From contig NC_085140.1 of assembly GCF_024139115.2 (NCBI RefSeq), positions 414,172,283 through 414,236,282 of the forward strand: a DNA stretch of 64,000 nt, given 5' to 3'. The notes beneath the pieces are model-generated. The model ran no database searches, was not told the DNA's origin, and worked only from the letters and a program-made list of their open reading frames with translations. The stretch's first letter is position 1; each line of letters opens with the position of its first letter. This document shows, one piece after another, positions 1 to 11,399 of this stretch. Both the position numbers and the translations under genes were made by a program. Origin of the DNA: Armigeres subalbatus (taxonomy: Eukaryota > Arthropoda > Insecta > Diptera > Culicidae).

Positions 1-1560
1 TTAGAATTGCATCTAACGATTTTGAAGGAGTGCTACGCATCGCTCCCGTTATAGCAATGGACTCTAACCTTTGCAGTTTTGTCAACTTCTTCTGTGCAGT
101 AGCCTCTTTTGTTATTGGCCACCATACAAGAGCAGCATGTCAGTTTTGGACGAATAATGGAAGTATAAATCCACTTTATCATTTTTGGTCTTAAGCCCCA
201 CTTTCTTCCAAATGTTTTAGAGCATATCCAGAAGGCACTAGTTGCCTTTCCGATCGCAAACTCAATATGAGCATTCCAGTTTAGTTTAGAATCCAGAATG
301 ACTCCCAGGTATTTGACCTGTTCACTAAGCTGAATTTCTAGTCCTCCAAGCTTTAGAGCTTTTAGATCAAGTTTCCTTTTCCTAGTGAATGGTACAATTA
401 CAATTTTGGCGGATTAATGCTAAGGCCTTCCTGAATACACCACGATTGGGTAAAATTTAGAGCCCATTGCATTCTTTCAGAAATGATATTGTCGAATTTC
501 CCCCTCACTATGATGACAATATCGTCAGCAAAGCCTACAACCTCGAAACCTTTTTCTTTCAAGCTTCCTAGAAGATCGTCTACAACTAGGGACCACATTA
601 GTGGTGAGAGGACCCCTCCTTGAGGGCAACCTTTGGTTGCCCATACTGTAAGAGACGAACTTCCCAGCTCTGAAGAGATTTCTCTTTTTGCAAGCATGCT
701 GTGAATCCATTTGATAATGTTCATGTCGAAGTTTCTTTTCTTCATGGCACGATCCATTGACGAATAAGAAGCGTTATCTAAAGCTCCTTCAATGTCCAAG
801 AAAGAACAAAGTGCTATTTCTTTTACCGAAAGCGCTTTTTCCACCTTAGATACCACTGTATGAAGTGCCGTAATAGTTGACTTACCGGACTGGTAAGCAA
901 ACTGGAACTTAGACAGTGTAATTTGAGTTGATATAATCACTCAACACCTTTTCCATAGTTTTCAACAGAACTGATGAAAGACTAATGGGCCTGAATGATT
1001 TAGGATGCGTCTTATCTCGCTTTCCTACTTTTGGTATGAAAATAACTTTTACTTTCCTCCATGAAGATGGAATATAATTGAGTCTTAGACTTGCCTTGAA
1101 AATCTCAATTAACGGCGGAATCTGCACTGATTCTCCGTTTTGAAGCATTGCTGGAATTATTCCGTCCGGTCCGGCAGATTTATAAGGCTCAAAAGATCTC
1201 ACTGCATTCTCTACCCTGACTTTCGTAAAGATATCGTCAGCCAAGGCTTGTGCAACATTTTTCCCATCATCAGACATTTCAGTTAGTCTTGCTGAACATC
1301 TTTGACTTTCAAACGAACCACTTGTTGTTGGGTCTACATACATAATCGATCCAGGAAAATGGGTTTCCATAATCAACTTTAATGTTTTACCAGAAGTTTG
1401 TGTGGAAAATCCATCATTTTTTTTTCAGATTCCCTAGTTCATTAGTATGATCTTTTGCAAGTGCCCTCTGAAGTCTCGCGACTTCTGGAATATTGCTAAT
1501 ATTTTCACACGTTTGAACCCACGATCTTCTTTTGGACTTTCTTATTTCGTTTCGTCGATT
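1..1560 (-). pseudogene. LOA/Lian-like non-LTR retrotransposon, reverse transcriptase remnant
   Basis: Minus-strand reverse transcriptase of a non-LTR retrotransposon, cut by the left window edge. The N-terminal RT part (1376-909) contains ETHFPGS and the fingers motif YKSAGPDGI. The palm part (940-398) contains FAYQSGKST, CPQGGVLSP (residues 105-113) and the catalytic FADD at 521-532. The thumb continues in broken frame to position 1, with a VKYLGV-like segment near 320. The two main blocks lie in different frames joined near 930, so there is a frameshift, and no single frame spans the gene. The motif style fits the LOA clade (Lian, Loa, Bilbo); that assignment is from memory of the family. 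The endonuclease and ORF1 are not recognisable, and the copy decays upstream of about 1560. It is certainly not functional. Confidence 0.85.
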
Positions 1561-1599
1561 ACGAGCACGGTCGATTACGGAGAAGCTTCCGCCGTCGGG

Positions 1600-1965
1600 G
1601 AACTTCCCGTTGTTGGTGTAGGATAGATTCGCCGCCAGGGACTAACTGAGTATACCGCGATCGAGCCGGGATGGCTCATTATTACAGAAGATTAGTTTCG
1701 AAGAGACTCCTCCGCCGAGGAGCTTCTAAACGGAGGAGGTTAGATCCATCGTTGTGGACTAGGCCGAGTAGATCGTGACGCGTTATTGTACTGGTTTCGG
1801 GTCGTCGGAGCACATTTGAACTGGATGCTATGCTCCACCCGGCATCTCTGAACTGACTTCGGCACACGACGAGTATTCGGTTTCGAGGGAAATTCCAATG
1901 CAGGGGAACTCCCTTTTGGAGTAGGATAGATCTGCTGCCGGAGATTGTGACCAACATCACTCAAA
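1600..1965. repeat. Diverged dispersed repeat, copy 1
   Basis: This segment aligns by eye with 4030-4390. Shared landmarks in the same order are GGCCGAGTAG/GTGCCGAGTAG, GTGACGCGTTA, TTTGGGT/TTCGGGT, GGA(T/C)GCTATGCT, CACCCGG and GTAGGATAGATCTGC. The similarity is patchy, with many substitutions, so the copies are old. Reading frames here (1682-1960 and 1740-1964, minus) look like chance. It may be part of the neighbouring LINE or an independent element; I cannot tell. Confidence 0.55.
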
Positions 1966-2049
1966 CACTAATGATTTGTTTTGAATGAAATTGATTGACA
2001 GAGTTAGTATAATAAATGTTTTGTGTCCATTGAAGAAATTGGAACTGAA

Positions 2050-2173
2050 TCTGGTAGAGCAGTAGTCGCATCTGATGGACAGGCTCACTGTACTAGAACC
2101 AAACAATTCATCGAAAAGAGCTCCTCTGGTCCTCTGTACTGTAACTGGTTCTGGTAGAGCAGTAGTCGCATCT
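2050..2173 (+). repeat. 23-bp direct repeat pair spaced 100 bp
   Basis: The string CTGGTAGAGCAGTAGTCGCA followed by TCT occurs at 2051-2073 and again at 2151-2173, with perfect identity. The intervening sequence also shares short motifs. This suggests a recent local duplication or two units of a short tandem repeat. No function is assigned. Confidence 0.8.
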
Positions 2174-2508
2174 CGTGGAGGCAGCTCAGGATAAAAAAAA
2201 CACTTTGTTTTTTACCCCGATTCCGGGAAGATTGTGACCAACCACTTTTGGGTCACAATTATATATTTGGTGGCAAGGCCAGTTAGTGGTTTATCCCTGT
2301 TAAATTGTTATTTATGTTTTGTGCCGTCTTGAAAAATTAAATGTCTAAATGTGAAATAAATGCCTGTCTCCACTTCCGTAGTGTTTGAGTGATGTTTATT
2401 TTGCGTTTAGTAGTCTTCTGGTTGATGTCTTTATTGTTTATAAATATTTTGTTTTCATTTGTGTTCACTCCGACCGTAGTTTACTAGATTTATTCATTTA
2501 TTTTTCCA

Positions 2509-2509
2509 T

Positions 2510-2601
<92 letters not shown>

Positions 2602-2604
2602 TTA
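2509..2604. repeat. (TTTA)n microsatellite
   Basis: About 24 near-perfect TTTA units in a row, with decayed TTTA units on both sides (2480-2508 and 2640-2665). The 106-codon plus-strand frame at 2385-2705 reads through it as a repeated LFIY/IYLF pattern only because the tract lacks stop codons. It is not a gene. Confidence 0.97.
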
Positions 2605-4025
2605 TTTGTCTAGATTTTTTATTTACATTCCATATTTATTTCATAGTTTATTTATTTATTTTTCAATTTACTCGGAAACAAGTGTTAGGGACTTTTCATT
2701 TGTAAGGCTAAGCATGCAGCCAGTTTTGTCGGAGTAAACGACTAGAGTAGAATAGGGCATCAACCATATTATTAAGTCTTCGTATGTCACCTGTCATCGT
2801 TCGTCGATCATCGTGCCGTCACATCATCGTCGTCCTCGTCATCCACCATCTTAAGAAAATATGCAAAGTCATGAGGAGAAGGATATAAAAAGGCTCAACT
2901 GACTAAGAAAGCCCTCTTGTATTATTATTCGCCCGGAGGAGTGACGGTAGTGTGTCCGCGGTATAGGACGTTACAAAACCTAACCGCAAAGTTCCGCGAA
3001 AGTAAGTGGTGTTAAAACGAAAAACTACCTAACTAAAACCTGTTTAAATCTAACAAACTAAAAGGACATTAAACAGTGTGAATAAAACCAAAACTAAAAA
3101 TTACAAAACAAGCTAAAATCAAGACTACGGTCATGGTATAAACTACCACGAATGATTGGGTGACATCAGTGTAACGAAAGTTAAAGTCTTGTCTATTGTG
3201 AAGGTCACTATGCTCTTATCATAGTCGGAGGACAGTCAGTGAAGTGGGATTCTTGTTCAGAGGACGAATGTTTGATTCCGGGGTAAGCCCGCTTGTCCGA
3301 TTCCACTGGTGAATGTTGTGCATGCGCGTTTCGGTACCACTCCCCGGGCAAGGAACACTGGTCTGCGCTACAAAAGGCCATAGTGACACACGAACATTAC
3401 CAGTTCCCTTGTTAAGTGTGGGAATAGTGAAGAACTGTGAAGGAAAGAAAGAAGAAGAAGTCGAAGAAAGAAGAAGAAAAAGGAGACGAAGGAAGCCCAG
3501 GTGAACGAGGAGGACGCTCTTACGACGATGGAGTTGCTGCAAGTCGACCACCTCAACGAACGGCCGCAACGGTGAGCTCACAGAAAAGTAAAACAAAAAA
3601 ACAAAAATTATGAAAAATTAAAACGGATCCGAAGTTTAAAATTAAATTAGTTATTTTCTTATTTTGTATGGCCGCTAAGCCCTGACTGTCTTCCTCGTTT
3701 TGTGAATCTTGTTTCCGCCCTTTTGTTGTAAATAGTCCGCCTTGTCACCATTATAGAGCCAGCACAGGTAAGATTATCCGGGAGAAGCATTATTAAAACG
3801 ACCCTGAAAAGGTGTGTTGCAAACCCCTGGCCTTATGGGGCTCCCATGACAGGGGTTTCCACCACACTTCGTGCAACGAAGCACTTAATTAAAAGTTATT
3901 AAAGATAATTAGTATCAAGATCATCTGAGTAGTCCGCTTGGAGCTAAATGATTTAACGAAAATGTGTTTGAGAATGTCAAGAAAATTATGCTGGGAGCTG
4001 TATGACTCAATTTTTAGAAAAGTTC
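2605..4025. other. Unassigned region with a possible solo-LTR-like block and a polypurine stretch
   Basis: No gene is recognised. The block 2682-2976 starts TGTTAGGGAC, holds a TATAAAA-like box at 2885-2891 and ends GACGTTACA, so it has the outline of an LTR; no partner copy, primer site or gag/pol frame was found. At 3437-3500 there is a GAA/AGA-rich purine tract. The frame after it (3441-3563) ends at a consensus-looking splice donor, CAACG|GTGAGC. At 3815-3885 a small imperfect hairpin surrounds CCCCTGGCCTTATGGGG. All of these readings are weak. Confidence 0.35.
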
Positions 4026-4029
4026 AGTT

Positions 4030-4390
4030 CGGGGGATTCTGCGCCACTGGGAAGCTTCTAGTCGGAGTAGGCTAGATCCACCGTCGGGGACTGTGCCGAG
4101 TAGTTTGTGACGCGTTAAAAGATCGGTTTTGGGTAGTCTAAGCGACATTTAACCGGACGCTATGCTGCACCCGGAATCTCTGGACCGACTTTGGCAGCCA
4201 CCCGGTTGCCCGTTGAAGTGAGAAATTGTCTCGAACTATCTAGGTGTGATATTAGTGTTGGACACGCAATAAACTTCCACGGGTTGTCGGTTTTCGGGAA
4301 AGCTCTCGACGCCGGGGGAGTTCTTGTCGGAGTAGGATAGATCTGCCACCGGGGACTATCTGAGTAGGTTGCTCAAAGATTTAGTTGTGC
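4030..4390. repeat. Diverged dispersed repeat, copy 2
   Basis: Partner of 1600-1965 in the same orientation, with the same ordered landmarks (GTGCCGAGTAG, GTGACGCGTTAA, GGACGCTATGCTGCACCCGG, GTAGGATAGATCTGCC). Short motifs such as GTCGGAGTAGG and CCGGGGACT recur within this copy, so the unit may have an internal tandem structure. No open coding frame is visible. Confidence 0.55.
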
Positions 4391-6519
4391 CGAATGGCAT
4401 GAGGAAGAGAAACAGTGAGCGTCAGAGATCAAGAAACACGCAAAGTGAAAAAATGCTTTGGTGATTCTTTTTCTAGAAAATCGATTTTCAAGTTTCATTT
4501 TCAATGATTGAGCTTTTTTTTTACAGTGTATATTTTCTTCACCTAGCCAATTGGTTACCTAAAACTTTGCCGAAAACACCAAAACGATCGGACAAGCCGT
4601 TTTCAAGTTATAGTTTTTTGAAAATGTGCAAAGTGATTTTGCTTTTGATTGTCAAAAATAAGGAGTCAAAATGGTAAACCAGGCAACCAGGCAGGCAACT
4701 CTGGGACATCTTCGTAGGAGCTAAAACAAACGAAAGCAACGTCCATTTGCTAGAACTCCACTATAACAGAACGTTTCACCTGAGCTTACGGTTTGGTACG
4801 GATGAGTTTGGCAGAAAAGTGTCTCTTCTATTGGTTTTCGAGACTATGACGAAAAGACGAAAATGCCTGCCTTAAACATCGTAGCACGAAAACTATTTGA
4901 TATTTTCTATGGCTGAATAAATGAACCGTTTTGTCAGATTGCTTTGCTACTACCGATTGCCAATCAACCTCCTTTTTCGTCCCCTTTCATCAGAATAAGC
5001 CTGAACATTCAACACCCACATGTCTCAACTTACGCCCCATGAAAAATTGAAATTCTGTTTCAAACACTTTTCCTGTCATTTGACTTTTTCATACCAATCT
5101 TTCCCCAACGAGACGCCATTATTCACACGTTCAATTTCCGGAGCAAGAACAAACGATCTTCGGTAAGGGTTTCTTTTTTCATGCCATTCATTTGGCATGG
5201 TTCCATCGGGATGAAAAAAGAAAACCAGAATTGAATCGAATATAAAAGCTTGCCAGGAAAATGGAAAGCATAACCACAAAAAAGTCTACAGTAGTGGTAT
5301 CATGCAATGCTCATATGGGATCTTATTCGCGACAACGGGGGGCATGGGCCAAACGAATCTCATTGGATTTAGCTCCGCCAAATGGGACCCGCTATCCTTT
5401 TGTTTCAACATTGTTCGTTTAAGCATTGGGCGAGCTGATATCTGTTAGTAAAGCTATACTATGGATTGATTCTATCAGCAAAACTGAAAAATTGGTAGGC
5501 AATAATGTATGGTTAATACATCTAATAGTTATTTTGAAAACTTAGTATTTCAGGCATATGTCTAAGGACATGAATTATTAGCAGATTGAATTTTTTTCGA
5601 AAATAATTGAAAAAAAAATCCGTGACATGGTTTCGGCAGTTCATACCTTTATTGATTTTAATCTCATTCCTACAAATGTGTTGCGGATTCGCCCAATGTA
5701 CTAAGTACATCGTCGGAGATGAAATATTACTCTGCTGCTTGCCAGTGACTTGTATATGACCCCCCAAAGATGGACCCTTCCTAATGCTCTGCGCATTTCC
5801 ATTGCCACCCCATTTCAGGCCTTTGTAACAGCCACTTACGCGAGAACTGAGTAACATACAGCGGAATTTCCCCCGTGTGCGTATAACACGTTCTTTACGA
5901 GTCCGCGGATGAAGTTTCCGAGCATCATCTAAATCCTTCGCACCCATTCAACCAGCTACCGTTCCGCATCCGGTACCGCCGTCGAGTAAGCGATGCTGCC
6001 CGACCGCCCGATTGTTAGCAATGCGGTTGGGATACCTCCGCATCGGAATCAGCTTTGCCACGGTCCTTTTGGGGCTAAAGTTTACGGTTGATTGGTTTGA
6101 TCGGGGCATGGGAAATATGTTGATTGAAGACGAAAGTGTATGCCCACAAGAGGGAACTGAATTATTTAAGTGAGTGCTTTAGTGCAAATCTGCCAATTCC
6201 GTGGAAATGTTGATTTAGGTTTCACTCCGATCCAAGTGAGGTGACTTTGAAACATTTTACCAGTAGGATTGTTTGCTCAAGTGTTTCGGGGAATTTGTTG
6301 CCTTATTACCTAGAATGAAGTTGAGATGACTTGAGATTGGCAAAGACTCAACATTGGATGGCTCGCAACAGAATATATTTTTATCGGTAAATGGGAAGCT
6401 ATATGGTTGTTGAGGGTTTTTGATTCATTCTTACTGAAGAACAGAAAGCTTCACTCAAAATAGGATATTATTGAGAATTTATTTCCAAATATTATTTCAA
6501 ATGAGAGGCATTCCACGGG
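4391..6519. other. No gene recognised
   Basis: AT-rich sequence without a convincing gene. A stretch at 4490-4640 (AACTTTGCCGAAAACACC, GTTTTCAAGTTATAG) resembles a wording common in culicine repeats and is probably an old repeat. The section 5640-6110 is less AT-rich and holds a 141-codon minus frame (5947-5522) with no domain I know, no initiator context and a low-complexity tail. It could be unique intergenic or intronic DNA. Confidence 0.4.
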
Positions 6520-6540
6520 GGCATGTCAGTCGATCCTGAG

Positions 6541-7070
6541 CGACCATTTCGAAAATATTTGAAACTCTGCACAGTTTTTCAATTTCATCTAAATCGTCAT
6601 TTTTCGATATCAAATCTTCATATTGAGTCACGACTAACTTTTCAAAAGGGTGTATGTGAAAATGGTTCAAAAATATTTAAAAAGCTGCACAGCAAAAACG
6701 GAATGTTCGATTGTTATGATTTTTTCAGCAAAGTTAGACAACTAAATGGTGATTCTTAAGAAAATGTGCACAGTAAAAAAATTTTTTTGCCTTTAAAAAT
6801 ATCATTTTGTCACAAAACTCAAATATCTCAAAACCCTATCTTTTTCGAACGTAATTTTTAGGAAAACGGTCCATTATATTAGCTATCTACCATAAAAATT
6901 TGGTGATGGTAAACTAATAAACATTTCACATTTAGTAAAAAAAAATTTTTCTGTGTAAGTTATTTCGAGAATTGCAGTTTGATGCAGATTTTATTGTTAA
7001 GGGACGTGATTTAAACAAGTTGTTTTCATGATATTTTGATTTAATTATTCATAGCATCTATAAGAAACTT
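6541..7070 (+). repeat. Left long terminal inverted repeat
   Basis: Inverted partner of 9815-10328. It contains repeated GCACAG(T/C) and TTTTTC-rich motifs and no coding capacity. The 78-codon frame at 6523-6759 is mirrored by the frame at 10328-10128 because the two arms are the same sequence; this does not show that it is translated. Confidence 0.9.
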
Positions 7071-7503
7071 AGACACGATCCAGTGTTGTGATCAAAAGTA
7101 TTGATAGTGTCATAATTTTCATTGCACGTGACTGGCGAAAAATTCTTTTAATAGTGTTGAAACCTGTTGATAATAACGTTGATAGAAACATATCAGAAAT
7201 GTTATTTTTAAGACAAAAGCTGCAAAATCAAAGATTTATATACACGTGTACGTCTATAGTTTACCTGCAAAAATATACCTCTTAGAGAATAGACTTTATG
7301 ATCGGGAGGAAACGGGTATCTTCAACAACAACAAATGCATGATAGGTACATACCATGACAATGCTCACGAAAAAGCAAAAAATTACTACTACTAAGGTTG
7401 TTAAAGATCTTATAGTAATTTTTTTCTTCAGTCAAGCAAATGACATCAAACTAGTCAGTAAAAACTTAAAAGTGATTTTGTTTATTGAAATATTACGAAC
7501 AAC

Positions 7504-9595
7504 ATGAGTAGCCGCTTTCTCAACTGTTGTAGGCCGTTTGATGGAAAAAAGTGTTCAAAAGAGTTACGAAATCTCACCGAAAGCACCATAGATAAACTGA
7601 AAGCGACTGGCTATGCTCCAATGTCCACATTGAATACAAATTTACGCATTTGCACGTCCTGCCGTCTAAACGTTGACAAAAGAGCAATCTGTATATCATC
7701 GGTTGAGCAGAGCGCAGGAAGTTCGAAAACGACAGCAACTGAGGAATTGCCAGATGTATCGACAACAACTGAGGAATTACCAGAAGTATTAAGTGCTGAG
7801 AGCCTTGCCACCGTACCATCAGCGAAATCTGTTTCAACAAATCAATCGGAAGATGAGTGTATCCAAAAGGTCAACATCGAACGCTTTAACGAGGGCATAG
7901 CTGGGATAAAAGTGACTCCGATTAAATGGAGTAAGATGGACTACGTTTATTACCCGGAGAAAAATACCGTGAAATAAACGAAGCTGTACGAAGAAACCTC
8001 TTCAAATTAGGACCTGATGATGTGGAAAATACAGACTACGATGAGGTAATTATAAATATGAAGGAAAGGTTCTCGAATGCAGCCACGACAAGGAAAGAAA
8101 AATTATTGATTTTGTCGATGCTGCCAAGTTCGTGGTCTATTCAGGATGCCATTGATGAGTTCAAAACCAATAGAAATACAGTAAAAGAGGCAAAACAATT
8201 GAAGAATAACTGTCTTTCAACCAAAAATACTAGGTCTAGTACTGCATTAACAGATGAGACAAAAGAAATGGTAGTTCAATATTTTGAAGGTGATGAAGTA
8301 AGTCGAGCTATGCCTGGTCAAAAAGATTATGTATCAGTAAAAAAAGATGGAAAGCGTCAAGCAATCCAAAAACGATTAATGATGGTGACTTTACGATGAT
8401 TGGTGACTTAGCGTACACACGCTTCAAGGAAATTCACGATAATATTAAAATAGGTTTTTCCTCATTTGCAAGCCTTCGGCCAAGGCAATGTAAGCTTCTT
8501 TCCAATTCAGGAACACATAATGTGTGTGTGCACAACCCATGAGAATATTAATCTTATTTTACATAGTTTGAAAAGAATCAATTTAACAAAGGATATTAAA
8601 ATGTTAACTGGTAGTCTTTTGTGTGAAAATACAATATCAAATTGCTATCTACGATCTTATTCAGATTGTCCAGATTCTTCATCAATGGAACATGCTTTAT
8701 TCGCTGAGTTTGAAGAAAAATATATTGATCAGTTAACATTTGAGTAATTGGTGACCACGGATAGGTGTGACATAGAAACTATTGTAAAACCTGTAGATGA
8801 GTTTGTGTCATATTTTTGCTTGAAATTAGAAAGTTTAATCCCTCACGATTTCATTAAAACAGAACAATCCAGCTTTTTACAAAATACGAAAAATACATTA
8901 CAAAATGGTGAATTTTTAGTCATTTGTGATTTTTCTGAAAATTACAGCTTTGTATTGCAAGATGAAGTGCAGTCCCATTACTGGAACGTACAACAAGCTA
9001 CAATTCATCCATTCGTTATTTATTTTAATGGAAGTACGCAAATTGAACACTTAAGTTTTATTATAATTTCCGAAGATTTAAGACACGATTCAGTATCCGT
9101 AAACTTGTTCATTGAAAAATGATTAACTTTTACGCGTTGATAAGCATAAAGAAGTCAAAAGATATATTTCATGTCTGATGGAGCAGCGTCGCAGTACAAA
9201 AATCGTAAGAATTTTTCGAGCCTATGTCAATTTAAATCAATGTACGGAATTGATGCAGAATGGCATTTTTTTGCTACATCACATGGCAAAGGTCCTTGTG
9301 ATGCTATTGGAGGAACAATAAAGCGCATGGCCACAAGAGCAAGTTTAGCCAAAGAACGTGAGCATCCAATTAAAACTGCGAAAGAACTTTTTGATTGGGC
9401 ATTTGTTTTACTACTACTGAAGAGTACGAAATAAATGCTTCAGAGCTCAGCGAGCAATTTAATAACGCGAAAACGATCCAAGGAACCCAAAAATTTCACT
9501 GTTTCATTCCATTGTCGGAAAATAAAATTAAAGCAAAACTATACTCAAACTGTGCTGATAATAATTCAAAAGTGTTCGATATTTTAAAAATTTGA
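7504..9595 (+). pseudogene. Broken DDE-type transposase
   Basis: Transposase relic spread over six reading blocks, about 690 codons in all. The first block (7504-7977) has a cysteine-rich start (CCRPFDGKKC, later ICTSCR) that may bind zinc, then a threonine/glutamate-rich segment with a short repeat (TEELPDVS / TEELPEVLS). After a frame change near 7978-8022 the next blocks share one frame but are separated by stops at about 8397, 8745 and 9120. The presumed catalytic core is recognisable: CDFSENYSF with the first Asp at 8928-8930, SDGAASQYKNR with the second Asp at 9177-9179, and HGKGPCDAIGG around 9285-9317. A further frame shift falls at 9395-9432. I recall this SDGAxSQYKN / HGKxxCD family from many insect and cnidarian proteins but cannot name the superfamily with confidence. 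The gene cannot be active. Confidence 0.8.
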
Positions 9596-9814
9596 ATAAA
9601 AAAAAATAAAAAATAAGTATTAATAAACTGTTTTCATGATATCATAACCCATACCAAAATTCAAACCCAAAACTCTTAGAGTTTCTATAACAACATTGTG
9701 TAACTGCCACATTTAATTTAATACTTAGGATAATATTAAATCATTTTTATTTATTTATACATATAATATTTATACATATAATATACATAATATCGATGAA
9801 TACATAAATATGGA

Positions 9815-10328
9815 ATATCATACAAACAACTTGTTTAACTCACGCAAGGCCCTTAACAATAAAATCAGCATCAAATCTGCGATTCTTGAAAAAAAATACA
9901 CGGAAATTTTTTTGTTTACTATATGTGAAAATTGTGAAATGTTTGAAATGTCATAACTTTTTTGTTTATTAGTTTACCATCACCAAATTTTATGGTAGAT
10001 AGCTAATATAATGGACCGTTTTCCTAAAAAATTACGTTCGAAAAAAGATAGGGTTTTGAGATATTTGAGTTTTGTGACAAAATGATATTTTAAAGGCAAA
10101 AAAATTTTTTTTACTGTGCACATTTTCTTAAGAATCACAATTTAGTTGTCGAACTTTGCTGAAAAAATCATAACAATCGAACATTCCGTTTTTGCTGTGC
10201 AGAGTTTTGAATATTTTTGAACCATTTTCACATACACCTTTCTGAAAAGTTAGTCGTGACTCAATATAAAGATTTGATATCGAAAAATGACGATTTAGAT
10301 GAAATTGAAAAACTGTGCAAAGTTTCAA
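9815..10328 (-). repeat. Right long terminal inverted repeat
   Basis: Reverse complement of 6541-7070 with small indels, notably an extra ~25 bp at 9935-9965 (TTTGAAATGTCATAACTTTTTT) not present in the left arm. It is preceded at about 9750-9800 by an (ATATTTATAC)-like AT repeat. Confidence 0.9.
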
Positions 10329-10412
10329 CTCAATAGAACATCATGAATTAAAAACTTCCTTAAATTTTTATGCTGTCGCTTGGAATCGCTCATGATCATT
10401 ATTCAGGGTTTT

Positions 10413-10985
10413 ATGTCTTGTGTTATTTTGGGCCTAAAAAGCTTAACAAGGATGGATGTAGAATTTTGATATTCTTCAATTATTTTCAGAATTTTAAAAG
10501 AATCGTTTAAAAACCGAATTTTCCAACTTACATCGGAATTCTCATCTCTTCTTTCATACCGCGTAAAGCTTTGAATAACTTTCTACAAAAAATGTGCATA
10601 CCTGACTTCTATAACGAGGGGAAACCTATATGAAAGCAGCTGTGAGTCCGCTTTACTTTACCGATTCTTTTATAATAACCTTAAGGCCATATATCTTTGA
10701 AATACATCTGTTTCCTGCCCATGCTCATTACGGTTACAACATATTCCAAATTTATTTAGAGTCCCAAGAAAATAGTGATGTTCAAAATTGAGCTTCACCA
10801 CTTAGGCATTCATGAAAATGATAGGCGGGAAAAGTTTTGTTTATGATTCTCAGCCTATTCGGGATTTTTTTTAATATATTTTTTTAAATTTTGAGCTTTA
10901 TATGCATCAATGTTTTTTATCTTGATACAAAATATATCATTCATTTGCCATAAATGTCCCCCCCAAGAGTATTTTAAATGAAAAT
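10413..10985. other. No gene recognised
   Basis: AT-rich DNA between two mobile elements. I see no repeat family, hairpin or coding frame worth naming. Confidence 0.5.
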
Positions 10986-11160
10986 ACGATAAGAAAATTA
11001 TTTTGAGCTTTTTAGTGGAATGTTTTCACCTGTCATAAGACGAGTTTAAACAATCCCATTGAATTCCACCACTTAATTGTATCTTGACAGATACGTATTT
11101 CGACCTCAACAGTAAGGCCGTCTTCAGTGTCTCGTACTTGACTCGACGAAGTTTATATCT
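10986..11160 (-). mobile_element. Penelope-like element 3' fragment
   Basis: The same sequence recurs at 58792-58940 and, inverted, at 58941-59060. It comprises a stretch containing TTTTGAGCTTTTTAGTGGAATG, a TCCCATTGAATTCCACC-type block and a hammerhead ribozyme on the minus strand. In the 41-44.6 kb foldback an analogous hammerhead lies just 3' of GIY-YIG endonuclease coding sequence, so this is read as the terminal (pLTR-like) part of a Penelope-like retroelement. No coding part remains here. Confidence 0.65.
11079..11137 (-). ncRNA. Hammerhead ribozyme (type I), copy A
   Basis: Read on the minus strand: stem I 5' strand GTAC-GA-GACA, core CTGAAGA (11127-11121), one extra base, stem II GGCC/GGTC (one G-U pair), core GAA, stem III ATACGTAT with no loop, then C17 and stem I 3' strand TGTC-AAG-ATAC. 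The core matches the hammerhead consensus CUGANGA...GAAA. Compared with the copy at 58947-59005, stem II changes GACC to GGCC and still pairs with GGTC by a G-U wobble. Predicted self-cleavage is after the C at the end of GTATC. Hammerheads are known from Penelope-like elements. Confidence 0.8.
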
Positions 11161-11399
11161 CTGTCAGCATAAATATTCTTCATCCTATCCTGACAGATTC
11201 CGTCTAAGCTTCCTTGCAATATATAGCGAACCCATTTCTATCCACGTTTTCGAACATCTATTGTTATCGGTATTTAAAGGCTTTTATGTTGCTCGGCACT
11301 GTAAGGCCGATCAAATTATAAATTTCAGACATCATCTGCGGCAAAGATACCTTCACGATAGAGTAGAACAACACGCTTCACGATAGAGTAGAACATTCG

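Larger units (their letters stand above)
6520..10412 (+). mobile_element. DNA transposon with ~0.5-kb terminal inverted repeats and DDE-type transposase
   Basis: A roughly 3.8-kb element with long inverted ends around one decayed transposase gene on the plus strand. The left arm, about 6541-7070, matches the reverse complement of about 9815-10328 at roughly 90% identity by eye. The arms share GAATGTTCGATTGTTATGAT, GGAAAACGGTCCATTATATT and GCTGATTTTATTGTTAAGG-like blocks. The outer limits are uncertain. The left side probably starts at GGGGGCATGTCAG (6518). The right arm loses clear similarity at 10328, with a weak match (GATCATGAGCGAT) near 10395. No target-site duplication was confirmed. Confidence 0.85.

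Noticed and set aside
2682..2976. Solo LTR
   Set aside because: The TG...CA outline and TATA box are suggestive, but no second LTR, target duplication or primer site was found; kept only as a note.
3219..3596. Minus-strand 125-codon gene
   Set aside because: Low-complexity Leu/Ser/Phe translation of a purine tract; no domain or start context.
5522..5947. Minus-strand 141-codon gene
   Set aside because: No domain, poorly structured tail, and no supporting splice or promoter signals.
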